Of a stretch of DNA of 64,000 bases, positions 14,872 through 24,200 are shown one piece after another. The stretch is from Glandiceps talaboti (taxonomy: Eukaryota > Hemichordata > Enteropneusta > Spengelidae). Numbering within the stretch: position 1 is the first letter of the stretch; the number at the start of each line of letters is the position of its first letter. The stretch covers positions 18,707,431 through 18,771,430 of the forward strand of contig NC_135564.1 of NCBI RefSeq assembly GCF_964340395.1, given 5' to 3'. Below the pieces are notes generated by a model. The model was given only the letters and a program-made list of their open reading frames with translations. It was not told the DNA's origin and searched no databases. The position numbers were made by a program, and so were the translations under genes.

Positions 14872-17800
14872 GTAAACTCAGCTCAGTTTATACACCCCTT
14901 TAATTTGTTATGGCTCTATTAAATTGCGGAGGAGTTAAAATATTAATAATCTGATATCTCATAGAATTTGCAGACACTACAAAAGTGGTTTCTCAAGAGA
15001 ATATATCTGCCAGACAACTGAATATGTTATCAACAAATTGAAAAAAAATACTGTGGAAAGTCTGAGTGAGAATAAAAGAACTTTTTGTACATGTATGATC
15101 AGACAAATAGAACACACATATGACAAATGGAACAACCAGCAAAACATCGAAACATAAAAATAACAGACAGGTCCCTGGATCGCTCATCAGGATCAGAAAA
15201 CATTATGAAAACATGATAATTCTGCATACATAGTTTCGTGCACATAAATGTCTCTAAGGAAAGAAGAAAATAAGCTGTATGTCTTCGATTTTAGGGTCTG
15301 CAAACAGACATATTAAGTTGTAACCACATGTCTGTACCATTTATTTTTGTTCAATTTTGTAACAATTAAAAAAATCTAATTATGACAGTAAATGCAGTAA
15401 TATGTTCAATTTGGGTGAATCAGATTTGCATGTAATCTCAACTTCAAGTTGTTATTTATATCTGTTTGATCTCATGATTTTTGTTAACTTTAATGTCACC
15501 TGAAGCACACAAGGGTCATGGCAACTCTGAATTTTCACATACATATAGCAGTACTATACATGTAGGATTATTATAATTATGTTGGTATCAAATCAACTAA
15601 ACACAGCAAATTAGATACTTAGAAAAGAAACCCCCCCACATTTTTATGTGTTTAATATTAAGATACTATTTTCAATACAGGTATTATGTGCAAGTGGATG
15701 CTAAAATGTTCATTTGCTGGGTAAAATTTCTTGTTTTTATAAATATCTATTTCAGTTATTTGTTATGGTTATTTTGGAATGATGTATAATATTACTGTAA
15801 TTGTAAAATTGCTGACTGTTACTGTCTGCAAAGCTGACATACTGGATAATTACACATGCTTTGTAGAACATTACATTGATATACATACGTTGCTATACAA
15901 AATAAAAATACTACAACAACTGCATTACATATGGCTTTACTTCACACAAATGCCTCTAAGTCCCGTCTGTCTGTATACATTTATAAATATGTGAACACCT
16001 GTGGCCTGCATTTATTCATGAATCAATATAGATTACTATCAAACTGATCATATTATAACTTACTATTTGTATAATATCATTATAAAAAAGAGTCAATATA
16101 TTCTACACAGAAACGTTTGGATACAATTATTTTATATAAATATAATAACATTCTGATGTAAATATGATAATATTAGCGTGTCTGCATTTTAAATAAAAAT
16201 TACAGCATAAAAATATGACATAAATTTCATGTTGGATTTTTGTCTGTACATGTTATATCTGGATGTTCTGCATGATCTCAGCTGGGTCATACTGGGTTTT
16301 GACCTTTCTGGTATGATTACATTTTGACCTTTCTGGTGTGAACGATACATTTACATGTACACTGGATAACACTGAGATTAAATAACTTAGGAGTCAGTGA
16401 CCTCCACATTCTGGCCTTTCATTGAATCTAATAATAATAACAGTTATAAGTATATTTTATTCTACGGTCATCTTTTATTGGAAAAAAGATAATCTGGTCT
16501 TTGTTTATGACTTTTAAATATAAATGGTGAAGGTTATATTCAATGATTTAGTAGTTTAATCTAAATCTTATAAATTATAAATCTTATCATTATTTGTGAT
16601 CATAATTCAAATATCAGTAACAATAATCACAATAAATTAATAATAGCGTCTTTTTAGAAAAAAAGAATCTTTGTAATTGTTTGAGTACCTACATTCCATT
16701 AAAACCTCCTTATAATATTAGTGTGAGCTTTAATACACCAGTTGGAATTCCTCATGAACCACAGTAACTTACTGGTTTACATGTACTTAAAGTGGCCATA
16801 TGGATCAGGAGTCAGGATTCATTTTGAATTTCTACTTGAAAAAATCAATTTTAAACAACATTGACAAAGTCTGTTATTATAACTCAACACATTGCAAAAA
16901 AAAAAAAGAATGTGTAAAAAGTTTGTTATTGTATGTACAAAAACAAAGATTTTACACATTTTATTAATCTTTGCAATGTACTGAGTTACAAACAGGGACT
17001 TGGCATATGTTATTTCATATTCATTTTTGAAGTAGGAAACCATGATAAAATTGTTTTATAAATTAAAAATCCAAAATAAATACTCAATCCTCATCCATAT
17101 GGCTACTTTTAAGACTTATAAAACTATACACATGTTGGATATCATAATCAATACCTGCAGTAAAATTTTTTAACACAGCAGACTCATGTTATACATAGTC
17201 TATTCATGCGAGAATGAATATTTATGGACTCTGGGTTCACATTTAGAAATGAAAATTTCTATTCACAGAGTATACACCCTGATGATGCTGACGAGACATC
17301 AGCAAAAAATTAGGAATCACTTCCAAGAATTGTTTTGACTCTCAGTCTGTGAGTAGAAATTTTTATCACTAAGTCTCCTATTCTGTTCATGTTGTCCAGG
17401 TACCTGTCATGCTAAAAATGTAACACACAGAGTACAGAGATGGTGGTTTGATCCATTTATCACCCACAATAGAAACTATACCACCTGGTATGAAACCACT
17501 CAATTCTCTTTTATTCGACTGTACAAACCTGCTGGCAAATTACATTAAAAAAAACCCTCATAGTTGCATTCAATAAATAATAACTGACACCTTGAAATTT
17601 AATAAGCAAATGTTTTAGAACCCTGGTATTAATTTAAAAAAATATTGGGAAATGTATATCTGAGTGTAATTTTTAAGGTAAATGCACATTCTCAGTCTGG
17701 TAGCAGTATATACCCTGGCAAGTTACAGTCTGGTAAAAATATATGTATCTTTTCACCAACTTTTTTTCTGCCCTTACAACTTAGATTATTTATGGCAACA

Positions 17801-20684
17801 TGCCATAATCAGTTTGGTATTTCAAGTATTCAACCTAATACACAGTTCTTTTTGACACATTTTTTTTTGTTTGACATAAAATATACCAATAAAACTTCAA
17901 CTTTTACAACAGATATTGACCCCTGTGTACACAGCAGATATGGTTTATTATATCCTGTATTAGTAGCAGCACTGTGTGTAACTGAACAGAATCCACATTC
18001 CTGCTACTGTTCCCCCCCCCCACATATATGACAGGATATTTAATAGCATCTTTGCTAAAATTGTCAGCAATCAAATGTGTAGTTAAAAATTACTTCACCT
18101 AATAAACCTATACAGTATTTAGACATACATTATATTATATAGCTTTCTAAGGTGTCAAGCCATACCACAGAAAAAAGTATGTGGTACCCTAAACTTCCAT
18201 TTTCTCATAAATTCCTAGGCATCAATGTATGACTCACACTGGAATGCTAGAGTTTAGGAATAATTTAATTTCATAGTATATTGAGGTAAGGCAGGAGGTG
18301 GGGGTGAGGCAGGGGGTGGGAGTGAGGCAGGGGGTGGGGGTAATGCAGGGGGTGGGGGCAAGTGGAAAAGTCTAAAACTGTAAGATTCTCCATTGTGTAC
18401 ACTCCTTTATCACTTGTGTACCCAATGATTAATTGTAAATCTTTCAGGTGGAAGAGAAAATAATCACTTAATTTATGTCACTTCTAATGTAAGATATCTT
18501 CATTTAAATAAACACCAATGTTATGAAAAGTACGGTTAAACTTCTTGAGTGTTTTTACTTCTTGTTTGGTTTTGCAACAACCTTTGATACCCATTCTGTA
18601 AATTTAGTGTAATGGTTATTTTTTGAAATGACAAGAGTACTACAAAGCAATTGTAATGTATATATATACAGTAGCTAATCAAATATCAACAAATCAATGT
18701 TTACCCTAGCATTTGTTATCTCTGTCACCTGGTACTTGGTTACTAACAGTGGGTGGACAGTTTAAAAGTTTGACTAAAATCAAGATAACACACAGAGCTA
18801 AAATTTTTTTGTACTTTTGTAACTCCTAGTGTTGTGTCCTTGTGTCTTGTACTAGATTTACGTTGACAGTTTTGTAATATGTCCTGTACTGAGTCTGAGA
18901 TATTGCTAATAATGTTATGCAATTACAAAATAAATAAGTCTTCAGTACTTGGCACGACCCCCTCCCGTCCTTTCTTGCCCCTGCCAAAGAAGTAAAACAA
19001 ATGAATGCTTCTCCTTGAGTTCTGTTCTAAATATATTTTCTTTGTCACTTCTTTTCTTCTGAATTTTCAGAACTCTGGCAAGATGTATTAAATGGTATTC
19101 TAAATTATCTCCAACTGATCATCAATGCATAAATAAATTTAGGAATTGCTGATCACATATTCCACTGTACTTTAGTTCAGATTTTACAGTGTGAATCATT
19201 CCATAATAAAATGTGTTTTACATTTATTTCGTAGTTCATGACTTTTGCCATTGGTAGGACTGAGACCTGTGAAGATTGCCACATGCAATCCAGAAGTTCA
19301 ATTTGCATGTTCTGTACTAGCCCTAATTGCATGTTTTTTGTAACCATGACTTATATGTGAGTTATAAGTTATAACTTATACTGATGGTTGTCACTCCCAT
19401 ATGGAGGGTGGGGGGGGGGGGGTGAGTGACAAGTCAGAATCGAGTCACAGACCCATCAAGCCATGCAAGGGCTAGTTCTGTACCTGTCATAATTGTACCC
19501 ACTTCCAATCCCACCTCAAGAGAAAAGCCTATCATACTTCCGATGTATCTAGCTCACAAGTTACTGCAGTTGGTATAATAATTTGGACTATAATAATAAA
19601 AAAATAATAATGTAGTACCTATTATTACCGCTTCAATTAATTACACTTATTCACTTATGTAATATTTTTTTTCTTCATTTACTGCCACGTTTATCATCAT
19701 TAATCATTTTGACAGGCCCTAGCTATGCACGAATAATCTCACGATTATGATAGATAGCTACTAATGCTGACATCTATTTAAAAAAATGTGTCAACAGACT
19801 TTGGGAAAGAATTTGTCAACATACGACCTCTTTTTGAACCCATACTGTACATAGTTAGTTAATATGCATTATAAACCCTAGTCCTGCTTCCATGACGGTG
19901 CACGAGTCTGTATTACTGACTTGACTCTAAACACCGGACAATTGTCAGAATCGAGTCCCGAATTCCTCCGTATGCAAGCAGGACTATATAAACCCCTACT
20001 TCGTAATGAAAGAACGGTAATGTTTACAAGTAAACGTTATCTAGTTTATAAGTTAAGTGACGCAATTTTGTCGGATTTTTTTCGTTTGTTTTGTTTGTAT
20101 TCTATTCTTTTATTACTCAACTCACACTATCAGAAAGTGTGGTGTATTACAAAACTAAATAATACAAAACTGTATAGTAAATTAGTATGAACAATTTACA
20201 AAAATTGATTGAACAAAATTTGCGAAATGTTCAAAAAATGTTTTCCGTAGTCACAACGTTGACACTTATTATAAAAAATGTTAATGTTACGGTTATATTT
20301 ATTCTGCATGTTTAACACTTTCTTTTGTTTTGCATTGAATTTATCACGTTTTTTTTTTTTTACTTTTTGCGGCTGCTGTTGTTGTTGTTATCTACTCACC
20401 CAAGACGGGAGATCTGTCACTCGAGCTTGAATAGCCTGTTTTTCATCGTCTGCTACCTCATTTCGTATTTGCATCTGTAACTTTTTACTTTTGCCTGTCT
20501 TGTCCTTGTAAACCCATACTGCGAATACCACCAATATCCAACTCAGGCTGAAACCGAAGCTGCCGACCAAGAAGATCAGAACCAACAGTCCAAATGCGAT
20601 CCCATACTTTTTGGCCTCTTCTATCTGATCATTCACTTTAGTGGACTTCTGCTGTTCAGATGCACTGTCTGTTTTGTCTGCCAT
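123..20684 (-). CDS. ESYT2: Extended synaptotagmin (E-Syt2-like), 5' part of gene: N-terminus and SMP domain
   Basis: Eight minus-strand exons join in one frame: 20400-20684, 5023-5064, 3933-4070, 3411-3487, 2610-2676, 1671-1760, 661-716, 123-243 (876 nt, 292 codons, all GT-AG). Start ATG is at 20684-20682. Residues about 27-60 form two hydrophobic stretches (the ER membrane hairpin of E-Syts). Residues about 95-292 cover the SMP lipid-transfer domain, with landmarks VERAEWLN, QMWPFL, PLRIGGVKVYTE, LHGTLRVEMKPLIPNVPL, ILDIPGL and FLVLPNRLVVP, which align without gaps to the family. E-Syts tether ER to plasma membrane and move glycerolipids between them. The C2 domains that normally follow are missing because the gene runs off the window at base 1. 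The symbol follows the closest vertebrate paralogue and the WDR60 linkage; most invertebrates have a single E-Syt, so ESYT1/2/3 assignment is not meaningful. Confidence 0.93.
819..943. mobile_element. Partial MITE-A (non-palindromic body only)
   Basis: This segment matches the body of the 2355-2540 copy (ACTCATATTT...AACCAGTGA...TAGAC, then TATATAATCCATATTTTCTGTTCA) but lacks the terminal palindrome. Confidence 0.6.
951..1160 (+). mobile_element. 3' end of a non-LTR retrotransposon (CR1/L2/RTE-like)
   Basis: Bases 951-1130 read through as GGCSFSYITPKLWNSLP...FKTKLKTYLF and stop at TAA (1128-1130), followed by a simple ATTG repeat tail (to about 1160). The WNSLP...FKxxLKTYLF motif is the C-terminal end of reverse transcriptase polyproteins of CR1/L2/Jockey-type LINEs, and a short tandem-repeat tail is typical of their 3' ends. 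The copy is 5'-truncated, in sense opposite to ESYT, in an ESYT intron. Confidence 0.75.
2211..2545. mobile_element. MITE-A copy 1 (GTGACCTAAGGG palindrome)
   Basis: A near-perfect inverted repeat (about 2224-2354) has arms CAATATTTTTCTTTGTTCAG...AAGTGACCTAAGGGG and the complement ending CTGAATGAAGAAAAATATTGG. It is followed by about 190 bp shared with 25640-25850 and, in part, with 819-943. No coding capacity. Other palindromes of the family are at 25549, 32484 and 45893. Confidence 0.8.
2851..2878 (+). repeat. (GGGGGT)n G-quadruplex-type motif
   Basis: ATGGGGGTGGGGGTGGGGGTGGGGGATAA has four G5 runs separated by single T. Confidence 0.8.
4384..4850. repeat. 155-165-bp tandem triplication in an ESYT intron
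   Basis: Three diverged copies (about 4384, 4547 and 4702 onward) share ACCAACACAGATGTATTTTTAATTGAAGATAAATTTATT and ACTTTATAAAGTGTTTCATGTCTACTGGTAAAAT. It lies in the intron between exons 2 and 3. Confidence 0.8.
5875..6500. repeat. Degenerate tandem triplication of about 210 bp in ESYT intron 1
   Basis: Three diverged blocks (about 5875, 6100 and 6297 onward) repeat the order TACTTCATAATTGTGCTA...TGTAATTACCCTGTCAGGAGAGTACAT...GAGCATACTGATCACTTTA...ATTATCATTTAATTTG...AAGACAACTAGTG. The first contains a C18 tract. Confidence 0.7.
7500..7605 (+). mobile_element. Possible LINE/SINE 3' tail with AATA repeat
   Basis: The sequence GTGAAGGCTTAATAAATAAATAAATA, preceded by a TGTA-rich stretch, resembles 3' ends of LINE elements that terminate in (AATA)n. 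No coding portion is recognisable, so it may be a plain microsatellite. Confidence 0.35.
9191..9363. mobile_element. MITE-D copy 1 (GTGCCCTCTAA termini)
   Basis: The ends ACTGTGCCTCTAAGCC and GGCTATCATTAGAGGGCACACTG are inverted repeats. The inverse copy at 26783-26950 shares the body (GACGCACCACTGATGCAC / TTGTTGTGAGTC). About 170 bp, no coding. Confidence 0.7.
12366..12592. mobile_element. MITE-C copy 1 (half element)
   Basis: It contains the central palindrome TTTGTTATTGTATGTACAATAACAAA and the right arm ending ATCCATATGGCCACTTTAAG. The left arm is missing. Shared with 16786, 26310 and 45657. Confidence 0.75.
13655..13750. repeat. (CA)n and (ATAC)n microsatellites
   Basis: AC repeats at 13661-13697 followed by ATAC repeats at about 13722-13750. 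Confidence 0.95.
14660..14870. repeat. (CAGA)n-rich region and (CA)n
   Basis: Degenerate CAGA/CACAGA repeats lead into a pure CA tract at 14814-14868. Open frames here are artefacts. Confidence 0.95.
16786..17113. mobile_element. MITE-C copy 2 (full-length, 328 bp)
   Basis: The ends CTTAAAGTGGCCATATGGAT and ATCCATATGGCTACTTTTAAG are inverted repeats, and both arms run inward to the central GTAC-centred palindrome. This is the only copy in the window with both ends. Confidence 0.8.
18284..18361. repeat. G-rich 20-bp minisatellite
   Basis: Four tandem units of GGCAGGGGGTGGGGGTGA. Runs of four or more G at short spacing give strong G-quadruplex potential on the plus strand (template for ESYT, so on the nontranscribed side only if read in minus sense). 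Confidence 0.8.
20400..20684 (-). CDS. ESYT2: ESYT exon 1: start codon and ER membrane hairpin
   Basis: This is the first coding exon, 95 codons, ending in DLPSW followed by the donor GTGAGT on the minus strand. The N-terminus is polar and charged. It is followed by two adjacent hydrophobic segments separated by a short Gly/Phe/Ser turn, then a Lys-rich stretch, the topology expected for hairpin insertion into ER membrane with both ends cytosolic. Phase 0 at the donor fits exon 2 at 5023-5064 (VFFPDVERAEWLNS), giving the family motif DLPxWV-FPDxERAEWLN across a 15.3 kb intron. Confidence 0.93.
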
Positions 20685-21096
20685 TACAGCGATCTGCGAG
20701 AAAAATCTACTCTAATAAAACTACATTAGAAACGAGAGCACATTTGTCATCATAATACCGTCTGCAACTGGTTGCACATTTCTGATAGCTCACAACATGT
20801 ACATTCAGTGGCAGAAGTCGATCACCACCGACGGCTTGCAGGATGACAAATGTCACTGCGCAGATGAACTATTTTCTCTGAGCAAATTTTAATATTACAA
20901 AGGGAAAGTAAACATTTTAAGTGAAATTAATCCTTGGCTCAACATCTTTTTTATTTTCTAAAGGAAATCCGAGACTTTATTTTAGTGAATATTAAATTTT
21001 CACTTCATAGGAGCAGTAATTTTACCCGCCAGGGGTCAGTTGTTTGGTTTTAAACGAGCTGAGAACTATAAATAGACCAGACGAAAAAAAATTCAA

Positions 21097-21106
21097 GCGC
21101 ATGCGC
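21097..21106. promoter_or_regulatory. NRF-1 binding palindrome
   Basis: GCGCATGCGC is the self-complementary core of the nuclear respiratory factor 1 site. It stands out in very AT-rich DNA and lies 118 bp upstream of the WDR60 ATG. Being palindromic it can serve both divergent genes. Confidence 0.7.
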
Positions 21107-21124
21107 TCAGAGTTGAATATTTTC

Positions 21125-21135
21125 AACATGGCGGC
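21125..21135 (+). promoter_or_regulatory. YY1 motif overlapping a minimal uORF
   Basis: AACATGGCGGC matches the AAnATGGCGGC consensus exactly, in plus orientation. In animal promoters this motif often sits just downstream of the transcription start, which would put the WDR60 start near 21110-21125. Its ATG opens a 4-codon uORF (21128-21142). Confidence 0.65.
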
Positions 21136-21214
21136 GCAGTAGATGTCAAAAGACCCTATGTTTTGGTCTAATTTACTGAATTTCACCAATTCTGAGAACA
21201 TTCTCACCGACTAG
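21128..21214 (+). promoter_or_regulatory. Two abutting upstream ORFs before WDR60
   Basis: uORF1 (21128-21142) encodes four residues and its TAG is followed immediately by the ATG of uORF2 (21143-21214, 23 codons). uORF2 is in frame with the WDR60 start but ends at TAG (21212-21214), 9 nt before the main ATG at 21224. If transcription starts upstream of 21128, ribosomes would meet two stops before WDR60, implying leaky scanning or reinitiation. The TSS is not known from sequence. Confidence 0.5.
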
Positions 21215-21223
21215 GAAATAAGT

Positions 21224-24200
21224 ATGCCGTCAGAGAAGGTAAGTTGATAATCTGACTGATTCTTTTTTGAAAACACTGTACCGTTGTGCTACAGTCATCT
21301 TATTTCTGACAGTTGCTAAGTGAAGCTTTGGCCGGCGTAGGCAATGCATGGGCTGCATCATGCATGATGTGAACATATACACACACCGTAACATTATACA
21401 GTTGTGATGTGATGATGGTGTTTAGTAATGTTCAGATGGTAAAAGAAATGTTAATGAAAACCGAAGGAGCTAATACATATATCTGTTCATGAGATATTAA
21501 GTAACGTTAATTTGCCAGATATGTATAAAGTTGTTTAGATTTCATAATAATAATTTTAAATTTCAATCTGTATTTACGCTATTCACACTCTATCAGAGAG
21601 GTATAAACATATTTTTTATACCTCCATGATACAACACAGCTGTAAATGAAATATTACAGAGATGTAAATGTAACAGTTCATAGCACAAAATATTTTATAT
21701 TACTGTACATAGCCTAACTACTTGAGGATCGTGTTGAAGTCTTATAATGCAAATTATAGTAATATTATTATTATTCCCCCTCTGAAGTTGTCAGTTTTAC
21801 TGTAAGTTTACTTTTTACCATTTATTTCCATTTAGCATCGTCCAAAAGATGAAACATGGGGAGCTGAAGAGCTGTCAAAGTCGATAAAGGTATCTCACAA
21901 TTATATCTTATTGTTTACAGTTGTTAAAACTCAGTACAACCACAGTAATGGCCTAGAGCTTTAGTAGATAAGATTAGATTTAAAAAAAGAATGTCTTTTG
22001 TTTGGAAGATACAGTGTTCACAATTTTCTACCGATTTCATAGCCATTCAAAATATTGGAAATTGATTCCCTTGAAATCTTAATTCATTGAGATACAAAGT
22101 TTAACTAGGCAAGGGTTTCAAACCCAGGCTCAGTGGAATCATAAGGACATCAAATCATACTTTTGATCTTGACTAAATTTTTCAATAAGTTTGTTAGACA
22201 CATTTCAAACTTTGCCTAGAGTCAAGTCGTATGGGGATTTTGTATACAAAACCTAAAATATGTGCATATGATCATTGAATGTGGTAATCAGGTTTATTGA
22301 GTATCGTAGTCATATGTACATCATACTGCTCTACTCTCCTCATTGGTTCTAGTCACAGGGTGATGCTATTGATGTCATCGCACAGTGGGTAAATTAAAAA
22401 CCCAAATGAGAATTGCACTGGCTTTCTGGCTGGTGCTTCACTAGGCCTAGTGGAGAGGAGTGATAACCAAAATCTCTATATGACTTGACTTTAGGGTAAT
22501 CCAAACTCAGCTGGGCCTTTAAGAATAAAAGTATTTTTATTATAATTTATAAATTGATTTGACAATATACATGTAGAAGGTACAAGAAATGGAATTTTCA
22601 GCTATTTCATGGATTAGGAATAGTACATTGTACAACCCATAACTCCAAAGTAATGCGTTTTCTGTATGTGCCACAATTATTGTTTATAGCATCCATATCA
22701 AGTGTAAAAGTATACTGTTTCATTTGCTAATTGAAAAGCCATGGTAGACTTGTCATAAACCAATTGAAACAGTATACTTTTACACTTGATATGAATGCTA
22801 TAAATGAGTGTAGCACATAGAGAAAGTGCTTTACTTCAGTGTTACTCATTGTCTTTCTATTATTAGTTTTTCAACTTTATTTTATATATGTGATATGAAT
22901 TTTACTCTTCCATGAGATTCACACTAAAGGCAATGTCAGCTGTCAAAAAAAATAAAGAAAAAAGAAAAAAAAAAGAAACGATAACACAAAATACTTGTAA
23001 CATTGAACGTTATCCAAAATCTTCAAAAATACTCAGAAAAAATATAAATTTTATTTACAGTTTGTAAACAAGATGTATTGAATATGAAATGATGATTGTT
23101 TGTTTTTAGGAGGCAACCTCAGAGAGATCTGACAGGAAAAGACACAAAGATAAAGACCGTGACAGAGAAAGAAGGAAAGAAAAACATCGAGATAGAGATG
23201 AAGATAGAAACGATTCCGCTGACAGAAGACACCGAGATAAAGATAGGGAAAGAAGGAAAGAGAGACGGGAAGATGGAGGTAAGAATGTCATTAATAGTCA
23301 TTTTGAAATACTGTTGTATAAGGACATCAAGGTCGGATGTTACCAAGGAAATCAACATTGATTTAAGACGTGGTTACCGTTACCATAGAAAAATAAATGT
23401 CATATAGTGTTATCATTGAAACTAAAAGCTTGTATTGTTACTATGGAAACAGTCAGATACTGTTACCATGGAATCTAAAAGTCTGGTATTGTTACCATGG
23501 AAACAGTCAGATATTGTTACCATGGAAACTAAAAGTCAGATATTGTTAAGTATTATGGAAATTAAAAGTCAGATATTGTTACCTGGCAATTAAAGAATGT
23601 ATTAGAATCTATAAACCACAGTGGAAAGAAGCTGGATGGCACTCAGAAATAATCAAAATAAAGAAATTTATAAAATTTCACTAACTCTTCAAAATGCATT
23701 GACCATTCACTGGCTTCATGGACACCAGCTATTGTTTATATTAAATTAAAGATATTATAGGTTAGGTACTTAAATATTCTAATAAACACACCCTGCTTCC
23801 AATTTTGTTACTTTATTTATTAATTTTATCTGAGAGTAATGTAGTAACCAGTAGGTCATTAATCTAGGGATGGCAACTTCAAGGATGCCAAACGCTAAAC
23901 AGAGCCTGACACTTCAGTAAAATTTCATACTTGTATCTATTGATTTCCTTCATTTAGAAATTGTATATAAAACTTGACTAAATGTAAATTTGTTGAAAAT
24001 GATTTCAAAATTATATGTTTATATCTCTTTTAACTTGTCTTTCTGTATTGATATGTACCTGTGTATGTGAGCGTCTTTATTTATTGAATGTAATACTGCC
24101 GAATGTTGTTTTTGTTGTTGATTACAGTTTTACATGTAATTATTATTCTTTGTCTGTTGTACTTGAAAAACAAAATCAATAATGATGAAATGTCTCTTTA

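Larger units (their letters stand above)
5065..20399 (-). other. ESYT intron 1 (15.3 kb), repeat-rich, no coding exon found
   Basis: This intron separates exon 1 from exon 2 and carries no open frame I could assign to a gene. It holds a degenerate triplication (5875-6500), homopolymer C tracts, a LINE-like AATA tail (about 7500-7600), MITE-D (9191-9363), MITE-C copies (12366-12592 and 16786-17113), CA/ATAC microsatellites (13655-13750), a CAGA/CA microsatellite (14660-14870) and a G-rich 20-bp minisatellite (18284-18361). A large first intron next to a bidirectional promoter is a common place for enhancers, but I see no specific evidence for one. Confidence 0.8.
20685..21223. promoter_or_regulatory. 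Shared bidirectional promoter between ESYT and WDR60
   Basis: The 539 bp between the divergent start codons must contain both 5' UTRs and core promoters. Visible motifs are a perfect NRF-1 palindrome GCGCATGCGC (21097-21106), a perfect YY1 motif AACATGGCGGC (21125-21135) and a TATA-like TATAAATAG (21067-21075) oriented toward WDR60. A further CTGCGCAG half-site lies near 20866. NRF-1 and YY1 sites typify housekeeping and ciliary bidirectional promoters in animals. The motifs are seen directly; promoter use is inferred. Confidence 0.75.

Noticed and set aside
13497-14922. Several Cys/Val-rich or His/Thr-rich frames
   Set aside because: Translation of CA and CAGA microsatellites.
17645-18031. 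128-codon plus-strand frame in ESYT intron 1
   Set aside because: No domain, low-complexity AT-rich composition and no splice sites or homologous pattern.
19309-19480. Possible short TIR pair (ACTAGCCCTAATTGCATG / CATGCAAGGGCTAGT)
   Set aside because: Only about 15 bp match, no target duplication visible, so too weak to call an element.
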